DNA from: an uncultured Pelagibacteraceae bacterium
Lineage (GTDB): Bacteria; Pseudomonadota; Alphaproteobacteria; Pelagibacterales; Pelagibacteraceae
NCBI GenBank assembly: GCA_902545945.1
Contig: CACCID010000002.1
Coordinates: 27,151 to 91,150, forward strand
DNA: 64,000 nt
Direction: 5' to 3'
Shown here: piece by piece, positions 54,562 to 63,983 of the stretch
How the letters are laid out: the number at the start of each line of letters is the position of its first letter
Numbering within the stretch: the first letter of the stretch is position 1
Translations under genes and position numbers: made by a program
Notes under the pieces: generated by a model
What the model was told of the DNA's origin: nothing
The model's database searches: none
What the model saw: the letters and a program-made list of their open reading frames with translations, nothing else

Positions 54562-55725
54562 ATGAAATTAGCAAAAAATTTAGACAGATTAGGAACAGAG
54601 ACAGCATTTAGTGTTTTAGCTGAAGCAAAAAAACTTGAGGCACAGGGAAAAGAAATGATCCACTTAGGTTTAGGTCAACCTGATTTTAAAACACCTCAAC
54701 ATATTATGGATGCAGCGAAAAAAGCTATTGATGATGGACATCATGGATATGTTTTAGCGAACGGTATTACAGAATGCAGACAAGCTGTTTCAAGAAAAAT
54801 AAAAAGCTTATATAAAAAAGATGTAGATTCAGAAAGAATTATGATTATGCCGGGAGGAAAACCCACAATGTATTATGCAATTCAAATGATAGGTGAACCT
54901 GGAGCAGAGATAGTTCATCCGACGCCCGGATTTCCAATTTATGAGTCGATGATAAATTATACTGGAGCTAAAGCTGTTCCTTACGACTTAACAAAAGAAA
55001 AAGATTTAAAGTTTGATCCGGAAAAAATTTTGTCTTTAATAACTGATAAAACAAGATTAGTTATTTTAATTAATCCAAACAATCCAACAGGTAGTTTTGT
55101 TGAAAAACCTGCGATAGATTTTCTTGCTGAAGGTTTAAAGAAACACCCACACGTCTACATTTTAAGTGATGAAATTTACAGTAGACAAATTTTTGACGGT
55201 AAAGAAATGCCAACATTTTTTAATTATCCTGATCTACAAGATAGGTTAATCGTCTTAGATGGATGGAGTAAAGCTTACTCTATGACTGGTTGGAGAATGG
55301 GCTGGAGTGTATGGCCTGACAGCTTAATCTCACATGTAACAAAATTAGCTATCAATAGTTTTTCTTGTGTTAATGCACCATCACAATATGCTGGTATAGC
55401 TGCACTTGATGGGCCTGACGACTCCATTCATCACATGATGGAAAAATTTGATCAAAGAAGAAAATTAATTCATAAAGGTTTAAATGATTTACCCGGTGTA
55501 ACATGCAGCATGCCAGGAGGAGCATTTTATGCATTTCCAAATGTAAGCGGAACTGGAATGAGCGGATCAGAATTTTCGAAAAAATGTATGCACGAAGCTG
55601 GTGTGGCAATTGTTCCCGGAACAGCTTTTGGTAAGACATCCGTTGATTTTGTACGTTTTAGCTTTGCAGCTTCTCAAGATAATATTCAAAAAGCACTAGA
55701 TAAAATATCAAAAATGCTTAAGTAA
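54562..55725 (+). CDS. Class I/II PLP-dependent aminotransferase
   Basis: A 387-residue fold type I enzyme. MIHLGLGQPDFKTPQHIMDAA opens it, LVILINPNNPTGSFVEK near 175, YILSDEIYSRQIFDG near 205 with the PLP-binding Asp/Tyr, and VLDGWSKAYSMTGWRMGW near 232 with the Schiff-base Lys. Substrates are uncertain. The position directly before glcD-glcE-glcF suggests a 2-oxo acid such as glyoxylate as acceptor, which is an inference. Confidence 0.93.
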   Translation: MKLAKNLDRLGTETAFSVLAEAKKLEAQGKEMIHLGLGQPDFKTPQHIMDAAKKAIDDGHHGYVLANGITECRQAVSRKIKSLYKKDVDSERIMIMPGGKPTMYYAIQMIGEPGAEIVHPTPGFPIYESMINYTGAKAVPYDLTKEKDLKFDPEKILSLITDKTRLVILINPNNPTGSFVEKPAIDFLAEGLKKHPHVYILSDEIYSRQIFDGKEMPTFFNYPDLQDRLIVLDGWSKAYSMTGWRMGWSVWPDSLISHVTKLAINSFSCVNAPSQYAGIAALDGPDDSIHHMMEKFDQRRKLIHKGLNDLPGVTCSMPGGAFYAFPNVSGTGMSGSEFSKKCMHEAGVAIVPGTAFGKTSVDFVRFSFAASQDNIQKALDKISKMLK

Positions 55726-55733
55726 GGTAACTT

Positions 55734-57230
55734 ATGAGTAGTTTACAAATGCCAAAAGTCGATAGTTCAATTTTATCAAAAAAAGATAAAATAGTTTCTG
55801 ATATAGGAAGAATAATAAATCCTAAGAACGTTCTTTCGCACCCAGATGAATTAAGACCTTTTGAAACTGATGGCTTAACTGCTTACAGACAAATGCCTTT
55901 AGTTGTAGTTATGCCTGAGACCGTGGAGGAAGTTAGTAATATACTAAAATATTGTAATGATAATAAAGTAAAAGTAGTTCCAAGAGGAGCTGGAACGGGT
56001 TTATCAGGGGGATCATTACCATTAGAAGATTGTGTATTAATGGCTATGGGTAAATTTAATAAAATTCTTGAAATTGATTATGAGAATAGATGCGTAGTAA
56101 CACAACCCTGTGTAACAAATCTAGCAATCACACATGCTGTTCAAGACAAAGGATTTTACTATGCTCCAGATCCCTCAAGTCAAATTGCTTGCTCTATAGG
56201 TGGAAACGTAGCTGAAAATTCTGGAGGCGTACACTCTTTAAAATACGGAGCTACAACAAATAATCTTTTAGGTATTGAAGTTGTGCTCATGGATGGCACA
56301 ATAACTAAATTTGGTGGTAAGGCAATGGACTCAGAAGGTTACGACTTTTTAGGTTTAATGACTGGATCAGAGGGTTTACTGGGAGTTATAACAGAGGTAA
56401 CAGTAAAAATTCTTAAGTCACCAGAGATTGTTAAAGCTGCTCTTATCGGTTTCCCAACTATTGAAGATGCAGGAAATTGTGTTGCAGAAATAATTGCAGA
56501 GGGATGTATACCTGCAGGAATGGAAATTATGGACAAAGCCCTTACAAAAGCGACAAATGATTATTCAAAGGCAGGATACCCAACAGACGCAGAAGCAATG
56601 ATGATAGTTGAGTTTGATGGAACTGAACATGAAGTAGAGGCTTATATTGAAAAAGCAAAACAAATTGCAGAAAAAAATAATTCATCTAGTTTAAAGGTAA
56701 GTAAATCAAATGAAGAGAGATTAAAATTTTGGGCAGGCAGAAAAGCAGCTTTTCCAGCGTGTGGAGTTTTAGCCCCAGATTATATGTGCATGGACGGTTC
56801 AATACCAAGAGGTAAACTTGCAGAAGTACTTAAAGAAATCACGAGACTGTCAAAAAAATATGATTTACCAGTTGCTAATGCTTTTCACGCAGGTGATGGA
56901 AATCTTCATCCATTAATTATGTTTGATGCAAATGACAAAAATTCACTCAAAAAATGTGAAGAATTTGGAGCAGATATTTTAAAATATTGTGTAAAAGTTG
57001 GTGGAGCCCTTACTGGTGAGCATGGAGTAGGAATAGAGAAAAGAGAATTAATGTGTGAAGCTTTTAATGATAAAGACATTCAACAACAACTCACAATAAA
57101 AGTAGCCTTAGACCCAAATTCATTATTAAATCCAGGCAAAGTTTATCCGATACTTAGAAAATGTGCTGAGGAAGGGAGAGTCCACGTCCATGGAGGAAAA
57201 ACAAAATTTCCAGACATCCCTAGATTTTAA
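55734..57230 (+). CDS. glcD: Glycolate oxidase subunit GlcD (FAD-linked)
   Basis: A 498-residue FAD-binding type 4 oxidase. VVPRGAGTGLSGGSLPLEDCVLMAMGKFNKILEID near 83-117 is the PCMH FAD site, IGGNVAENSGGVHSLKYG the second motif, and the C-terminal VANAFHAGDGNLHPLIMFD and GALTGEHGVGIEKRELM the linked-oxidase domain. It oxidises glycolate to glyoxylate together with GlcE and GlcF. It overlaps glcE by 41 bases. Confidence 0.97.
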   Translation: MSSLQMPKVDSSILSKKDKIVSDIGRIINPKNVLSHPDELRPFETDGLTAYRQMPLVVVMPETVEEVSNILKYCNDNKVKVVPRGAGTGLSGGSLPLEDCVLMAMGKFNKILEIDYENRCVVTQPCVTNLAITHAVQDKGFYYAPDPSSQIACSIGGNVAENSGGVHSLKYGATTNNLLGIEVVLMDGTITKFGGKAMDSEGYDFLGLMTGSEGLLGVITEVTVKILKSPEIVKAALIGFPTIEDAGNCVAEIIAEGCIPAGMEIMDKALTKATNDYSKAGYPTDAEAMMIVEFDGTEHEVEAYIEKAKQIAEKNNSSSLKVSKSNEERLKFWAGRKAAFPACGVLAPDYMCMDGSIPRGKLAEVLKEITRLSKKYDLPVANAFHAGDGNLHPLIMFDANDKNSLKKCEEFGADILKYCVKVGGALTGEHGVGIEKRELMCEAFNDKDIQQQLTIKVALDPNSLLNPGKVYPILRKCAEEGRVHVHGGKTKFPDIPRF

Positions 57231-58443
57231 TCAAAATACTTTTAAACCATCCACTAGAGAAGAAATTGTAGAAATCGTAAAAAATTGTTACAAAAAAAAC
57301 ATTCCTTTGGAAATAAGCGGTTTACAATCAAAAAATAAAATTGGCAGAAATTTTCAGGCTGAGAAAACTTTAGATCTTTCAAATTATAAAGGCATCATAG
57401 ATTATAAACCTGAGGAACTTTATATTAAAGTTAAGGCAGGCACCCCTATAAGTGAAATAGAAGAAGTACTAAAAAAAAATAATCAACAATTAGCATTCGA
57501 ACCTAATGACTTTGGCTACTTATTTTCAGGTGAGAGCAACAGCGGTTCAATTGGAGGAGTGGTTGCTTGCAATTTTGCTGGATCAAGAAGATTTAAAGTT
57601 GGAAGTGTTAGAGATCATCTTCTTGGTTTTCAAGGAGTTAATGGAAAAGGTGAAACGATAAAATCAGGAGGAACAGTTGTAAAAAATGTAACCGGTTACG
57701 ATTTATGCAAGATATTATCAGGATCTTTTGGAACACTTACAGTTTTAACAGAAATATCAATCAAGGTTTTACCAAAACCAGAAACAAGTAAAACATTAAT
57801 AATAAAAAATTCTCATGTTAAAAAAGCACTTGATTATTTAGGACAATCTTTATCATCATCAACCGACCCTTCTGGAGGTGTTTTTTATCCTGATTATTTT
57901 GGAAAAAATTTCATTTTAAATGATCTTACACATGATGGCGGCTTAACCGGTATAAGAATAGAAGGTCCAACAAACTCAGTTGACCAGAGGATTGACAGAC
58001 TTTCAAAAGAACTAGCTCTTATTAATAGTGAGTATTCAGTTTTAGATAACGTTCAAACTGAAATTTTTTGGAATAAAACAAAAAACTTAGAAGTTTTTAA
58101 AAATTCAAAAAGTAACCTAATAAGAATAGTTGTGCCTATAAGTGAAACTTTACAAGTTATTCAAACGCTCAAAAAAGATGATTTAAATTATTTTATTGAT
58201 TGGGGTGGAAGCCTTATATGGATGGCGTTTGATCACTTAAATTTAAAAATCCTTTCAGAAATAAAGGAAATAACCAAGAATCACCAAGGATATTACACAT
58301 TAATTAAAATAGAGGATGACTTTAAGGCCTCTGCCGACATTTTTACAATAGATCCAATTAAGTATAAAATCAGTGAAAAAATAAAAAAAAGTTTTGACCC
58401 GAAAAGAATTTTTAACCCGGGTAAGATGTATACAGGAATTTAA
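57190..58443 (+). CDS. glcE: Glycolate oxidase subunit GlcE (FAD-linked)
   Basis: About 417 residues from the ATG at 57190; a GTG at 57163 is the other candidate. FKPSTREEIVEIVKNCYKKNIPLEISG opens it, SGSIGGVVACNFAGSRRFKVGSVRDHLLGFQGVNGKGE is the FAD site near 130, and KSFDPKRIFNPGKMY is the C-terminal end. It resembles GlcD but lacks the full C-terminal domain. It starts inside glcD and is followed directly by glcF. Confidence 0.95.
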   Translation: MEEKQNFQTSLDFNQNTFKPSTREEIVEIVKNCYKKNIPLEISGLQSKNKIGRNFQAEKTLDLSNYKGIIDYKPEELYIKVKAGTPISEIEEVLKKNNQQLAFEPNDFGYLFSGESNSGSIGGVVACNFAGSRRFKVGSVRDHLLGFQGVNGKGETIKSGGTVVKNVTGYDLCKILSGSFGTLTVLTEISIKVLPKPETSKTLIIKNSHVKKALDYLGQSLSSSTDPSGGVFYPDYFGKNFILNDLTHDGGLTGIRIEGPTNSVDQRIDRLSKELALINSEYSVLDNVQTEIFWNKTKNLEVFKNSKSNLIRIVVPISETLQVIQTLKKDDLNYFIDWGGSLIWMAFDHLNLKILSEIKEITKNHQGYYTLIKIEDDFKASADIFTIDPIKYKISEKIKKSFDPKRIFNPGKMYTGI

Positions 58444-59742
58444 ATGCAGACATCATTTACAGAGAACCAACTAAAAGACAAAGACAACAAAACCAGTGAA
58501 ACGATTATAAGAAAATGTGTTCACTGTGGAATGTGTAATGCAACTTGCCCAACTTACGGAATTAATGGAGAAGAATTAGAAGGTCCAAGAGGAAGAATAT
58601 ATTTAATAAAAGATATGTTGGAGAATAAAAAACCTGCTACCAAACAGATTGCAAAACACATTGATAGTTGCTTGTCTTGTTATTCCTGCATGACGACTTG
58701 TCCATCAGGCGTAAACTACATGCACCTCATCGATCATGGAAGAAATTATGTTGAAGAAACTTATAGAAGACCTTTCTTTGATAGATTGTTTAGAAATATA
58801 CTTTCGTTTGTATTGCCAAGACCAAAAGTATTTTTATTAATGGCTTGGTCCTCGAAAATTATTAAACCTTTTAGTTTTTTGTTTCCAAAATTTCTTAAAA
58901 ACGCATTAAGTTTAATGCCAGACAAAATACCTTCAAAGAAATTAAAAGAAAAAAAAGTTTATGAAGTTACGAAAGGTAAAAAAATATCAAGGGTAGCACT
59001 ATTAACTGGTTGTGTTCAAAGAGTAATCTCACCTGAAATAAATGAGTCGACAATTAGACTTTTAAATAGACATAATGTTGAAGTTGTTGTGATGCCAGAT
59101 ATCTATTGCTGTGGTTCCTTAAATCATCATTTGGGTAAACAAAAATTAGCGCACGAGTCTTTTAAAAATAATATAAATAGTTGGCATGATGAATATCTTA
59201 AAAATGGTTTAGACGCGATTATTAGCAATACCTCAGGCTGCGGTACAACTTTAAAAGATTATGGGCATATTTTTAAAAACGATAAAGATTTAAAAAAAAA
59301 AGCAAAAAAAATTTCAGAGTTAACAAAAGACATCACGGAGTATCTTGATGAGAATTTAAAGCTAAATATAAATATAAATACTGAGAAAAAATATAAAATT
59401 GCTTATCATTCAGCTTGTTCGATGCAGCACGGACAAAAAGTTCATCAACAACCAAAAGATTTAATCTCAAAAACTGGTAACGAAGTTTTAGAAATACCAG
59501 AGGGACATTTGTGTTGCGGATCTGCTGGGACATACAATATTCTTCATCAAAAAATGGCAAAATCGTTATTAAAAAATAAAGTCAAAAATATTGAAAAAAT
59601 TTCTCCTGATTTTATTTCAACAGGTAATATAGGATGCATGACACAAATTTCATCTGGAACTAGAATTCCCATTATTCATACAGTTGAATTACTTGATTGG
59701 TTCACGGGAGGACCCAAACCGTACAAATTAAATAATTTCTAA
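58444..59742 (+). CDS. glcF: Glycolate oxidase iron-sulfur subunit GlcF
   Basis: A 432-residue protein. Two ferredoxin-like clusters are CVHCGMCNATCPTYGINGEELEGPRGRI near 22-48 and CLSCYSCMTTCPSGVNY near 75-91. Two CCG motifs follow: DIYCCGSLNHHLG near 222 and HLCCGSAGTYNI near 358. It takes electrons from GlcD/GlcE to the quinone pool. It runs directly into the next gene without a gap. Confidence 0.97.
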   Translation: MQTSFTENQLKDKDNKTSETIIRKCVHCGMCNATCPTYGINGEELEGPRGRIYLIKDMLENKKPATKQIAKHIDSCLSCYSCMTTCPSGVNYMHLIDHGRNYVEETYRRPFFDRLFRNILSFVLPRPKVFLLMAWSSKIIKPFSFLFPKFLKNALSLMPDKIPSKKLKEKKVYEVTKGKKISRVALLTGCVQRVISPEINESTIRLLNRHNVEVVVMPDIYCCGSLNHHLGKQKLAHESFKNNINSWHDEYLKNGLDAIISNTSGCGTTLKDYGHIFKNDKDLKKKAKKISELTKDITEYLDENLKLNININTEKKYKIAYHSACSMQHGQKVHQQPKDLISKTGNEVLEIPEGHLCCGSAGTYNILHQKMAKSLLKNKVKNIEKISPDFISTGNIGCMTQISSGTRIPIIHTVELLDWFTGGPKPYKLNNF

Positions 59743-60699
59743 ATGAAAAAAAAAATTTTTGTCACTAGAAAGCTCCTTAAAGAAAACGAGGAAAAGCTTC
59801 AAAGTTTATTTGAAGTGACTTTAAATAAAGATGATAAAATTTTTACGCCTCAAGAAATTATTGATGGATCTAAAAATTATGATGGAATCTTAAGTTCAGT
59901 TACTGATCCAATTAATGCTGATACTATATCTAAATTTTCAAACTCCATTAAAATTATCGCTAATGGTGCAGTCGGCTTTGGAAATATAGATATTCAAGCC
60001 GCTAAAGCAAAAGGAATTACAGTTACCAATACCCCTGATGTTTTGACTGACGCCACAGCTGACATCCAAATATTACTTTTATTAGGAGCGTCTAGGAGAG
60101 CTTATGAGGGTCGTATTGCAGCCGAGACTCAAAACTGGAAATGGTCTTTTGATTTTTTATTAGGAAAACAAATGTCAAACAAAAGATTAGGAATTCTTGG
60201 AATGGGCAGAATTGGAAGAGCGGTAGCTAAAAGAGCAAAGGCTTTTGGCATGGAAATTCACTATCATAATAGATCTAAACTTTCTTCTGATTTAGAAGAT
60301 GGTGCGATTTATCATAAAGATATAAAAAGTTTGTTTGAAAAAAGTGAATTTTTATCAATTAACTGTCCAGCCACACTAGAAACAAAAAACCTAATTAATA
60401 AAGAGACTTTAAGTTATTTAGAGGAAAATACAGTGATAGGCAACGCAGCAAGAGGTGATGTAGTTGATGATGATGCTATGGTTGAGGCTTTGAAAAATGG
60501 GAAAGTTTTTGCTTATGGTTTAGATGTTTACAATGGTGAGCCAAAAATTCATCCTGAATATTTAAAGTTAAAAAATATTTTTTTACTTCCTCATTTAGGT
60601 AGTGCTACAAAAAGGACAAGGTGGGATATGGCATATCGAGCTACAAAAAATTTGGAAGATTTTTTCTCAGGAAAAAAACCACAAGATCAGGTAAACTAA
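59743..60699 (+). CDS. D-isomer 2-hydroxyacid dehydrogenase (glyoxylate/hydroxypyruvate reductase-like)
   Basis: A 318-residue NAD(P)-binding protein. LGILGMGRIGRAVAKRAKAFGMEIHYHNRS near 148-177 is the G-x-G-x-x-G dinucleotide site, LSINCPATLETKNLINKE follows, the catalytic Arg is in NAARGDVVDDDAM and the Glu/His in VYNGEPKIHPEY and FLLPHLGSAT. Direction and substrate are unknown. It is the last gene of the glc run, ahead of a 114-base gap. Confidence 0.93.
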   Translation: MKKKIFVTRKLLKENEEKLQSLFEVTLNKDDKIFTPQEIIDGSKNYDGILSSVTDPINADTISKFSNSIKIIANGAVGFGNIDIQAAKAKGITVTNTPDVLTDATADIQILLLLGASRRAYEGRIAAETQNWKWSFDFLLGKQMSNKRLGILGMGRIGRAVAKRAKAFGMEIHYHNRSKLSSDLEDGAIYHKDIKSLFEKSEFLSINCPATLETKNLINKETLSYLEENTVIGNAARGDVVDDDAMVEALKNGKVFAYGLDVYNGEPKIHPEYLKLKNIFLLPHLGSATKRTRWDMAYRATKNLEDFFSGKKPQDQVN

Positions 60700-60804
60700 T
60701 ACACCTTCAGATTGAATCCAACGAATTTACTTTAAAATAATTCTAAAAATATATGGAGACTCTGATTTGAGTTTGTGCTTAAATCTTTCGGTTAATTAAC
60801 TAAC

Positions 60805-60810
60805 GGAGGA
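60805..60810 (+). promoter_or_regulatory. Strong Shine-Dalgarno for the TRAP binding protein
   Basis: GGAGGA lies three bases before the DctP ATG (ACGGAGGACATATG), far closer to the consensus than most starts in the window, many of which show no clear site. It fits a highly expressed periplasmic protein. Confidence 0.75.
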
Positions 60811-60813
60811 CAT

Positions 60814-61962
60814 ATGTCAAAAAAAATAAAAGGAGTAAAAACTCCATCAAGACGTAAGTTCTTTAAAGCAGCAGCAGCTACGGGTGCTGCAGCGGCAGCA
60901 ACTGTTGCAATGCCAAACATTGCTTTAGGTGCTCCTCAAACTTTAAAGATGCAAGCGGCTTGGCCGTCAGGCGCTAACATTTTCTTTGAAATGGCTGGCG
61001 ACTACGCAAAAATGGTAAGCGACATGTCTGGAGGTGAATTAAAAATTGATCTTCAGCCAGTTGGAGCTGTAGTAAAAACTTCGGAAATTGGACAAGCAGT
61101 AAGTTCAGGTGTACTTGATATGGGTCACTGGGTAACAGCTTATTGGTATGGAAAAAATCCGGCAGCTTCTCTTTTCGGTACTGGTCCGTCATACGGAATG
61201 TCATCTCAAGAAATTATGGGATGGATAGAGTATGGTGGAGGTAGAAAACTTTATGATGAAACACTTGCAAAAGTTGGTTTCGACTATATTGGTTTCTTCC
61301 ATATGCCAATGCCTGCACAGCCTTTTGGATGGTTCAAAAAGAACGTAACAAAAGTATCTGATGTTAAAGGTATGAAGTACAGAACAGTAGGTTTAGCTAC
61401 TAACGTATTAACAGCAATGGGAATGGTTGTAAGACAATTACCAGGAGGTGAAATTCAGCCTGCAATGAAGACAGGTTTGATCGAGGCTGCTGAGTTTAAC
61501 AACCCAACCTCAGACTCTCAGTTTGGTATGCAAGATGTTTCTAAGCATTATCACTTAGGAAGCTTCCACCAATCACAAGAGATGTTTGAAATCCCAGTAA
61601 ATAAGAAGACATTTAATGGATTATCGCCTAAGCATCAGGCTATTCTAAAAAATGCTGCTTATGCTGCAAACAGTGATAACTACTTTAAAGCATTAGTAAG
61701 ATACTCTGCTGACTTATCTAAATTGATGAACCAGCACAAAGTAAACGTGTATCAAACATCTGATGCGATCTTAGCTCAACAGTTAAAAGGTTGGGATAAA
61801 GTAATCGGAGATTTCAATAAGAAAGATCCATTCTTTAAAAAGATTGTAGACTCACAGAAGAAATACGCTAAGAGAGTTATGAAGTACTTACTCATGAACC
61901 AACCTAACTATAAGTTGGCTTACGAGAATGAATTCGGCTCTATAGGTAAAGTTAAAATTTAA
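60814..61962 (+). CDS. dctP: TRAP transporter substrate-binding protein (DctP/TakP-like)
   Basis: A 382-residue protein with a twin-arginine type signal (PSRRKFFKAAAATGAAAAA, cleavage near residue 40). QAAWPSGANIFFEMAGDYAKMVSDMSGGELKIDLQPVGAVV is the N-lobe typical of the TakP-like family for 2-oxo and hydroxy monocarboxylates. FGWFKKNVTKVSDVKGMKYRTVG and GLIEAAEFNNPTSD carry the usual carboxylate-binding Arg and interlobe strand. The neighbouring lldD and glc genes suggest lactate, pyruvate or glycolate as ligand, an inference. G+C in this gene looks higher than its neighbours, as for highly expressed genes. Confidence 0.92.
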   Translation: MSKKIKGVKTPSRRKFFKAAAATGAAAAATVAMPNIALGAPQTLKMQAAWPSGANIFFEMAGDYAKMVSDMSGGELKIDLQPVGAVVKTSEIGQAVSSGVLDMGHWVTAYWYGKNPAASLFGTGPSYGMSSQEIMGWIEYGGGRKLYDETLAKVGFDYIGFFHMPMPAQPFGWFKKNVTKVSDVKGMKYRTVGLATNVLTAMGMVVRQLPGGEIQPAMKTGLIEAAEFNNPTSDSQFGMQDVSKHYHLGSFHQSQEMFEIPVNKKTFNGLSPKHQAILKNAAYAANSDNYFKALVRYSADLSKLMNQHKVNVYQTSDAILAQQLKGWDKVIGDFNKKDPFFKKIVDSQKKYAKRVMKYLLMNQPNYKLAYENEFGSIGKVKI

Positions 61963-61977
61963 TTATATTTTAAACGT

Positions 61978-62009
61978 AAAAAGGGGGTGATTTTTCACCC
62001 CCTTTTTTT
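61978..62009 (+). terminator. Rho-independent terminator between dctP and dctQ
   Basis: AAAAAGGGGGTGA pairs with TCACCCCCTTTTT (13 bp) around a TTTT loop, followed by more T to 62009. It sits 15 bases after the dctP stop and 39 before dctQ, so most transcripts should end after the binding protein. Confidence 0.92.
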
Positions 62010-62047
62010 ATGGAAATAACAAAAAAATTAGCATAGTTTAAAAATTC

Positions 62048-62632
62048 ATGAGGGGATTTATTCATTTTGCAGATACTTTAAGCACTTCCGTTGGAAAGGC
62101 GTTTTCTTGGTGTATCGTAATTTTAATGGGCGGAACTTGCTACGAAGTAGTTATGGCATATGCCTTTAATGCCCCCACGTTATGGAATTTTGATTTCAGT
62201 TTACAAATGTACGGTGCGATTTTTATGATGGCAGGTGCTTATACTCTTTCTACAGAGGCTCATGTGAGAGGTGACGTAATTTACAGACTTTTTAAACCAA
62301 GAACTCAGGGTTACATCGATTTAGTTTTATATTTTATATTTTTCTTTCCAGGTGTGCTTGCACTTGCATTTTATGGTTATGAGTACGCTTCGCTTGCTTG
62401 GAAAATTAAAGAAACAAGTTGGAATAGTCCTGCCCAAATTCAAATTTACATGGCTAAATCTTTAATTCCTGCTGCAGGAATTTTATTAGTCATTCAAGGT
62501 ATCAGCGAAGTTTGTAGAGCAATCATTTGCATTCAAACAGGACACTGGCCTGCTCGACTGGTTGTAGCAGAGGAAACAGAAAAAATGTTAATGAGAACTT
62601 CACAAGACGAGGATCAAAAAGATGTTATTTAG
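62048..62632 (+). CDS. dctQ: TRAP transporter small permease DctQ
   Basis: A 194-residue protein with four hydrophobic helices (about 17-37, 53-72, 90-112, 135-155). LWNFDFSLQMYGAIFMMAGAYTLSTEAHVRGDVIYRLF is the DctQ signature (A-x-x-L-x-x-x-x-H-V-R-x-D). It associates with DctM. It overlaps dctM by 11 bases and follows the internal terminator. Confidence 0.95.
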   Translation: MRGFIHFADTLSTSVGKAFSWCIVILMGGTCYEVVMAYAFNAPTLWNFDFSLQMYGAIFMMAGAYTLSTEAHVRGDVIYRLFKPRTQGYIDLVLYFIFFFPGVLALAFYGYEYASLAWKIKETSWNSPAQIQIYMAKSLIPAAGILLVIQGISEVCRAIICIQTGHWPARLVVAEETEKMLMRTSQDEDQKDVI

Positions 62633-63983
62633 TTTAACTAATCCTGAAATCGCAATTTTAATGATGGGTATATTCCTGTTTGCAGTGTTACTTGGATTTC
62701 CAATAGCATTTACATTAATGGCAATGGGAGTTGGTTTTGGTTACTACGCTTACTTTGATCCGACAAGAATGGAACATCTTTTTGATAATAGAATCTTCCA
62801 ATTATTCGTTCAAAATACTTACACCGTTATGGATAATACAGTTTTGACAGCGGTCCCACTCTTTTTATTTATGGGGTATTTAGTTGAAAGAGCTGGAATA
62901 GTTTCAAGATTATTTTTTGCGATTAGACTAGCTTCTCATAGACTGCCAGCTTCAATGGCAGTAGCTGCATTAGTTACTTGTGCTTTATTTTCTACAGCGA
63001 CTGGAATTATCGGAGCCGTGGTAACTTTAATGGGGCTTCTTGCTTGGCCAGCGATGATCAGAGCTGGATATGATAAAAAGTTTGCTTCTGGAGTAATTTG
63101 TTCTGGAGGTTGTTTGGGTATTTTAATTCCGCCTAGCATTATGTTAATCGTTTATTCAGTAATTGCTCAACTCTCTCCTTTAAGATTATTTGCTGCAGCA
63201 ATTTTTCCAGGATTATTATTAGCAGGTTTATATATAGGTTATGCAGTAACTTTAGCTTATTTTAATCCTTCGATCGCACCTAAACCACCTAAGGAAGATA
63301 TTCCACCAAGATCAGTAATTCTAAAAGAGGTAATGGTTTCCTTCTTACCGCTTTTCTCTTTAATAATTTTAGTATTAGGAACTATTTTAGGAGGGCTTGC
63401 AACTCCTGCAGAAGCTGCAGCCGTTGGAGCATTTGGGGCATTAATACTTTCATATTTTTATAAAACGCTTAAGTGGAAAAATTTTAAAGAGTCGGTATTT
63501 TTAACTGCAAAAACGACTGCCATGATTATGTGGTTGTTTATAGGATCATGGACCTTTGCTTCAGTCTTTTCGTATTTAGGTGGACACGAAGTATTTGAAC
63601 ATTTCTTTAAATCAATGAATCTACAACCATGGCAGTTTTTAGTAATTACGCAAATAATAATCTTCTTACTGGGTTGGCCATTAGAGTGGACAGAGATATT
63701 AATTATTTTTGTACCGATATTTCTACCTTTAGTGGCATTTTTTGAAGTTAACCCTTACTTTTTTGCAATGTTAATTGCTTTAAATTTACAAACTTCATTT
63801 TTAACTCCACCCATGGCAATGTCCGCGTACTATTTAAAAGGTGTACAAAGTAAAAATGTAGAGTTAATGGAAATATTTAAAGGTATTATGCCTTTTCTAG
63901 GTATAGTTATATTAGCTATGTTTTTAATGTACCTCTTCCCAGGAATAGCTCTTTGGTTGCCAGATACATTATTTGCTAATTAA
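62622..63983 (+). CDS. dctM: TRAP transporter large permease DctM
   Basis: A 453-residue protein with about 12 helices. LLGFPIAFTLMAMGVGFGYYAYFDP opens it, AVPLFLFMGYLVERAGI near 75, GCLGILIPPSIMLIVYSVIA near 165 (G-x-L-x-P-P-S), and GGLATPAEAAAVGAFGALIL near 265 are family signatures. It is the sodium-driven translocation subunit. It ends 17 bases before the window edge. Confidence 0.97.
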   Translation: MLFSLTNPEIAILMMGIFLFAVLLGFPIAFTLMAMGVGFGYYAYFDPTRMEHLFDNRIFQLFVQNTYTVMDNTVLTAVPLFLFMGYLVERAGIVSRLFFAIRLASHRLPASMAVAALVTCALFSTATGIIGAVVTLMGLLAWPAMIRAGYDKKFASGVICSGGCLGILIPPSIMLIVYSVIAQLSPLRLFAAAIFPGLLLAGLYIGYAVTLAYFNPSIAPKPPKEDIPPRSVILKEVMVSFLPLFSLIILVLGTILGGLATPAEAAAVGAFGALILSYFYKTLKWKNFKESVFLTAKTTAMIMWLFIGSWTFASVFSYLGGHEVFEHFFKSMNLQPWQFLVITQIIIFLLGWPLEWTEILIIFVPIFLPLVAFFEVNPYFFAMLIALNLQTSFLTPPMAMSAYYLKGVQSKNVELMEIFKGIMPFLGIVILAMFLMYLFPGIALWLPDTLFAN

